Shown here in pieces: positions 32,774 to 35,729 of a DNA stretch of 35,729 bases. Within the stretch, counting starts at the first letter, position 1; the number at the start of each line of letters is the position of its first letter. A program made the translations under genes and the position numbers. The notes below the pieces were generated by a model that did no database searches, was not told the DNA's origin, and worked only from the letters and a program-made list of their open reading frames with translations. The DNA lies in the NCBI RefSeq assembly GCF_023656545.1, contig NZ_JAMOKF010000022.1:1-35729 (forward strand), in the 5' to 3' direction. The DNA is from Micromonospora phytophila (lineage in GTDB: Bacteria; Actinomycetota; Actinomycetes; Mycobacteriales; Micromonosporaceae).

Positions 32774-33676
32774 TCAGTCCCGTTCCCTCAGGCAGAGCAC
32801 GTAGTCCAGGACGTCGACCGAGTTGTCGTGCACGTAGTTCGCCGTCGCCTGTGGAGCCCGGGTTTTGCAGCGGTCGCCGTCCGTGGTGGCCGGGATCCGC
32901 AGCAGCACCTCGTAGGTCTTCGGGCCGCAGGGCACCTTGCGCAGCTCGGCGTCGTCGTCGGAGCCGTCGTTGACCACGCAGTCACCCTTGGCGAAGTCGT
33001 CGTCCTCCTCGCTCGGGCTCGGCTGCACGGTGTTCGGCGCTACGCCCGGCGTCCCCGTCGGCTCGGCCGGCGCGCTCGTGGCCGGGGCGGAGATCGTCGG
33101 TTCGTCGTCCTCGCCGGCCTGCCACACCGCCCAACCGGCGAGCGCGAGGCAGGGGCAGAGCAGGAGCAGCGCCACCAGACCGATGATCAGCGCGACCTTC
33201 CGGCCGGTCCGCTTCGCCGGCGGGGCGGGCGGCATTCCGTAGCCGCCCGGCACCGGCGGCGGGGCGCCCCACTGGCCGCCGGGCGTCGGCCCGGCCGGGG
33301 GGAACGGCCCGGCCGGCGGGTAGCCACCCTGCTCCGCCGGCGACTGTCCTCCGGGCGGGGGTGGATAACCGGACCCGGAGGTCGGTGGCGGGTAGCCGCC
33401 GGGCGGCGGATAGCCGGCCCCGGACGGCGGCTGCGGCGGCTGGCTCCACATCGGTGTGGTCGGCGGCTCCGGCTGCCCCCACTGGGGTGCGGTCGGCGGT
33501 TCCGCATCGCCGGGGCCGGGCTGCCCCCACCGGGGGGCCGTCGGCGGTTCCGCATCGCCGGGGCCGGGCTGCCCCCACTGGGGCAGGGTCGGATCGACGG
33601 GAGGCGGACCGCCCGGGGTGCCGGGCGGTCGCTGGTACGGGTCGTCCGGCTGCCCGGGTGGTCCGTAGGTTGTCAT
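32774..33676 (-). CDS. LppU/SCO3897-like membrane protein (second of tandem pair)
   Basis: A 300-residue protein. The N-terminal half is a Pro/Gly/Gln/Trp-rich cytoplasmic tail with near-identical repeats around PQWGQPGPGDAEPPTAP. One membrane segment (KVALIIGLVALLLLCPCLALAG) follows, then a Thr/Ser/Pro-rich external linker and a C-terminal domain with GDCVVNDG, VPCGPKTYEVLLRI, DRCKTRAP and DYVLCLRERD, four cysteines probably forming two disulfides. This is the LppU/SCO3897 family, function unknown. The ATG at 33676 was chosen from the MTTYGPPGQP start shared with its neighbour; the frame runs open further upstream. It lies 23 nt after the paralogue, probably in one operon. Confidence 0.85.
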   Translation of the reverse strand: MTTYGPPGQPDDPYQRPPGTPGGPPPVDPTLPQWGQPGPGDAEPPTAPRWGQPGPGDAEPPTAPQWGQPEPPTTPMWSQPPQPPSGAGYPPPGGYPPPTSGSGYPPPPGGQSPAEQGGYPPAGPFPPAGPTPGGQWGAPPPVPGGYGMPPAPPAKRTGRKVALIIGLVALLLLCPCLALAGWAVWQAGEDDEPTISAPATSAPAEPTGTPGVAPNTVQPSPSEEDDDFAKGDCVVNDGSDDDAELRKVPCGPKTYEVLLRIPATTDGDRCKTRAPQATANYVHDNSVDVLDYVLCLRERD

Positions 33677-33699
33677 CTCTTCCCCAGGGGTGCGGTGGC

Positions 33700-34521
33700 T
33701 CAGCGCTGCTTCAGGCAGAGCACGAAGTCGAGGGTGTCCAGCTCGCTGTCGAAGAAGTACCAGTTGGTGTAGCCGTCGACCTTGGCGCACTTCGCCGCGG
33801 CGTCCTTCTCCCCACTGGTCGCCCCGTCGATCCGGCGCAGCACCTCGTACGACTTCGGGGCGCACTCGGTGATCAGCAGCTTGGGCTTGCCACCGGCCGG
33901 ACCCTCGTTGCGCACGCACTGGCCGGCCTTGACGAACCGCGGGTCGGCGGAGGACTCGGGGGCCGGCCCGCTCGGCACCGGCGCCGGCTCGCTCGCCGGG
34001 GCACCGGTCCCGGCGGGCTCGCTCGGCGCGGCCGCGGGCGCCGGGTCGTCGTCCTGGCCGAGCAGGTAGAACACCGCCGCCCCGCCGCCGAGGACCAGCA
34101 CCAGCACGGCCGCCAGCACCGCGATCATCGGCCCCCGGCGCCGCTTGCGCTGCGACGGCGGCGTGGGATCACCGGCGTACGCGACGGGTCCGGTGCCGCC
34201 GTCCCAGGAGGCGTACGGCTGCTCGGGCGCCCGGTACGGTCCGCCGCCGTAACCCGGTGTCGGCCCGCCCCGCTGGTACGGTCCGCCGCCGTACCCCGGT
34301 GTCGGCTGGCCCTGGTGGTACCCCCCGGAGGCGTACCCCGGCGCCGGGTCGCCCTGCCGGTACGGCGCCGCGCCGTAGCCTGATCCCTGCGGATACGGTG
34401 CGTTCGGGTCGTCCCACCCGCCCTGGCCGGGCGCCCCCGCCGGCGGGCCGTACGACTCGTCGGGCCGCTGCCCCCGCCACGGCTCCGGGTCCGCACCGCC
34501 CGGTGGTCCGTAGTTCGCCAT
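33700..34521 (-). CDS. LppU/SCO3897-like membrane protein (first of tandem pair)
   Basis: A 273-residue paralogue of the next gene. The N-terminal Tyr/Gly/Pro-rich tail contains repeats such as PGYGGGPYQRGGPTPGYGG. After a basic KRRRG stop-transfer there is a single membrane segment (MIAVLAAVLVLVLGGGAAVFYLLG), a linker, and the C-terminal domain with GQCVRNEG, ITECAPKSYEVLRRI, AAKCAKVDGYTNW and DFVLCLKQR: the same four-cysteine pattern. The ATG at 34521 has AGGAGG 6 nt upstream. It is divergent from the EamA gene with 82 bp between. The cysteine domain is likely exported and disulfide-bonded; the ligand is unknown. Confidence 0.87.
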   Translation of the reverse strand: MANYGPPGGADPEPWRGQRPDESYGPPAGAPGQGGWDDPNAPYPQGSGYGAAPYRQGDPAPGYASGGYHQGQPTPGYGGGPYQRGGPTPGYGGGPYRAPEQPYASWDGGTGPVAYAGDPTPPSQRKRRRGPMIAVLAAVLVLVLGGGAAVFYLLGQDDDPAPAAAPSEPAGTGAPASEPAPVPSGPAPESSADPRFVKAGQCVRNEGPAGGKPKLLITECAPKSYEVLRRIDGATSGEKDAAAKCAKVDGYTNWYFFDSELDTLDFVLCLKQR

Positions 34522-34603
34522 GCACGCCCTCCTGCACGAGTGGTGAGAGGCCGGCCACCAACGAGAGACGCCGGTGCCCAGGCCACCGTAGCGTGGTCCA
34601 CCG

Positions 34604-35611
34604 ATGAGCTCACGTCCGCCAAGTGCGTCACTGCCCGCCGGCCCGACGACCGCCGCCGCCCCGGCCACCGCCCCGCCGGCCCTGGTCTGGACGGCGCTGC
34701 TGCTGGTCTACGTCCTTTGGGGTTCCACCTATCTCGGCATCCGGATCGCCGTGGAGTCCCTGCCGCCGCTCGGCTCGGCGGCCCTCCGGTTCGCCGCCGC
34801 CGGCCTCGTGCTCGCCGTCGTGCTGCGGCTGCGCCGCGGCCCGGGGGCGCTGCGGGTCGACCGGCGGCAGCTCGGCTCCGCCGCGCTCGTCGGGGTGCTG
34901 CTGCTGGCCGGCGGCAACGGGCTGGTGGTGCTCGCCGAGTCCGGCCCGGCCGGCGTCGCGGTGCCCTCCGGGATCGCCGCGCTGCTGGTGGCCACCGTCC
35001 CGCTGCTGGTGGTGGTGCTGCGTACCGCCACCGGCGACCGGCCCCGGTCCTGGACGCTGGGCGGGGTGAGCGTGGGCTTCGTCGGCCTGGTGCTGCTGGT
35101 GCTGCCCACCGGCGGCGCCGACGACGTGCCGATCGCCGGGGCGCTGACCGTGGTCGTGGCGGCCGCCAGCTGGTCGGTGGGCTCGTTCCTCTCCGGACGG
35201 ATGCGGATGCCCACCGACCCGTTCGTGGCCACCGTCTACGAGATGTTCGCCGGCGCGACGATGCTCGCCGTCCTCGCGGTCGGCCGGGGCGAGCTGCGCG
35301 GCTTCGACCCGGGCGCGGTGACCGACCGGTCGTGGCTCGCACTCGCGTACCTGATGGTGGCCGGGTCACTGGTCGCCTTCACCGCGTACGTCTGGCTGCT
35401 GCACCACGCCCCGATCTCGCTGGTCTCGACGTACGCCTACGTCAACCCGGCGGTCGCGGTGGGGCTCGGCGCGCTGGTCGCCGCGGAGCCGGTCACCGCC
35501 CAGGTGCTGCTCGGCGGCGCGGTCATCGTGGCCGGGGTGGCGCTGGTGGTCAGCACCGAACGACCCCGACGGGCCGCGCGGGGGACCACGGCGGAGGCGT
35601 CGCGCCGGTAA
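34604..35611 (+). CDS. EamA family (drug/metabolite superfamily) transporter
   Basis: A 335-residue inner-membrane protein with ten hydrophobic segments formed by two EamA repeats, the usual DMT exporter layout. Typical motifs are VYVLWGSTYLGIRIAVESLPP in helix 1, AALRFAAAGLVLAVVL, GIAALLVATVPLLVVVL, and in the second half GSLVAFTAYVWLLHHAPISLVSTYAYVNPAVAV. It resembles the YedA-like group of metabolite exporters; the substrate cannot be told. TAGCGT lies 9 nt before the ATG at 34604. The TAA stop at 35609-35611 overlaps the -10 box of the next gene. Confidence 0.93.
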   Translation: MSSRPPSASLPAGPTTAAAPATAPPALVWTALLLVYVLWGSTYLGIRIAVESLPPLGSAALRFAAAGLVLAVVLRLRRGPGALRVDRRQLGSAALVGVLLLAGGNGLVVLAESGPAGVAVPSGIAALLVATVPLLVVVLRTATGDRPRSWTLGGVSVGFVGLVLLVLPTGGADDVPIAGALTVVVAAASWSVGSFLSGRMRMPTDPFVATVYEMFAGATMLAVLAVGRGELRGFDPGAVTDRSWLALAYLMVAGSLVAFTAYVWLLHHAPISLVSTYAYVNPAVAVGLGALVAAEPVTAQVLLGGAVIVAGVALVVSTERPRRAARGTTAEASRR

Positions 35612-35614
35612 CGT
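35609..35614 (+). promoter_or_regulatory. Leaderless -10 box of the last gene (TAACGT)
   Basis: TAACGT overlaps the EamA stop and is followed by 7 nt and a GTG at 35622. Confidence 0.55.
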
Positions 35615-35621
35615 CCGGCCG

Positions 35622-35729
35622 GTGTCCGTCGGGCCGCTGCTGACCGTCGCGCTGCTCGGCGCCGTGGCCGGCCTCGTCGCGCCCCGGGTCGCCCGTCGCT
35701 TCGCCGGGCCGGGGCGCCGGCCCGACGGC
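35622..35729 (+). CDS. Start of an unidentified membrane protein, cut by the window edge
   Basis: Thirty-six codons are visible from the GTG at 35622. The peptide begins with VSVGPLLTVALLGAVAGLVA, a probable membrane segment, then a basic stretch APRVARRFAGPGRR. The start is supported by the TAACGT-N7-GTG leaderless arrangement. Such N-termini occur in M56-type (BlaR-like) membrane peptidases, but the fragment is too short to assign. Confidence 0.55.
   Translation, partial: MSVGPLLTVALLGAVAGLVAPRVARRFAGPGRRPDG

Overview
The window is very GC-rich, uses GTG and TTG starts freely, and fits a filamentous actinobacterium, most likely Micromonosporaceae (Micromonospora- or Salinispora-like). The left part follows a gene order known from Mycobacterium tuberculosis Rv0050-Rv0058 and from the Streptomyces rpsF-dnaB region: bifunctional penicillin-binding protein (ponA1-like), a GT87-like membrane protein, rpsF-ssb-rpsR-rplI, then dnaB. 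No dnaA, dnaN, tRNA, rRNA, CRISPR array or insertion sequence was found.

Layout. 1-4.0 kb: 5'-truncated ponA1-like PBP, a strong terminator and a polytopic GT87-like protein. 4.04-7.3 kb (minus strand): after a 24-bp-arm hairpin, nfo (endonuclease IV) overlaps a large GT-C-like membrane protein in an ATGA arrangement. 7.3-9.6 kb: a 640-bp leader region, with a candidate S6:S18-binding RNA covering the rpsF ribosome-binding site, then rpsF-ssb-rpsR-rplI and a strong terminator. 9.8-11.7 kb: a tryptophan-rich disordered membrane protein (minus) and a regulatory region with a helically phased array of DnaA-box-like 9-mers. 11.7-15.9 kb: dnaB interrupted by two inteins of different mechanistic class. 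15.9-21.8 kb (minus): a mycothiol-dependent isomerase-like protein, a zinc-ribbon protein, a GT87-like/phosphoribosyltransferase fused frame, and a membrane GGDEF-EAL protein. 22.3-25.4 kb: an AfsR-like regulator. 25.4-28.4 kb: a structured, gene-free stretch, then the molybdenum cofactor cluster moaC-mogA-moeA-moaE. 28.4-35.7 kb: another GT87-like protein, a DoxX protein, a GNAT acetyltransferase, an AAA ATPase preceded by a duplicated palindromic operator, two tandem LppU/SCO3897-like proteins, an EamA transporter and the first 36 codons of a further gene.

Functional themes are replication and translation near the origin side of the chromosome (dnaB, ssb, ribosomal proteins), envelope building (PBP, four GT-C/GT87-like proteins, LppU-like proteins), Moco synthesis and signalling. 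Several genes begin 6-7 nt after a TAnnnT -10 box, which indicates leaderless transcripts and was used to choose starts. The most interesting features are the doubly intein-split DnaB (including a class 3 intein with an inserted pair of zinc-finger-like motifs), the phased DnaA-box array, the S6:S18 leader, the paired operators before the ATPase, and the branched RNA-like structure before moaC.
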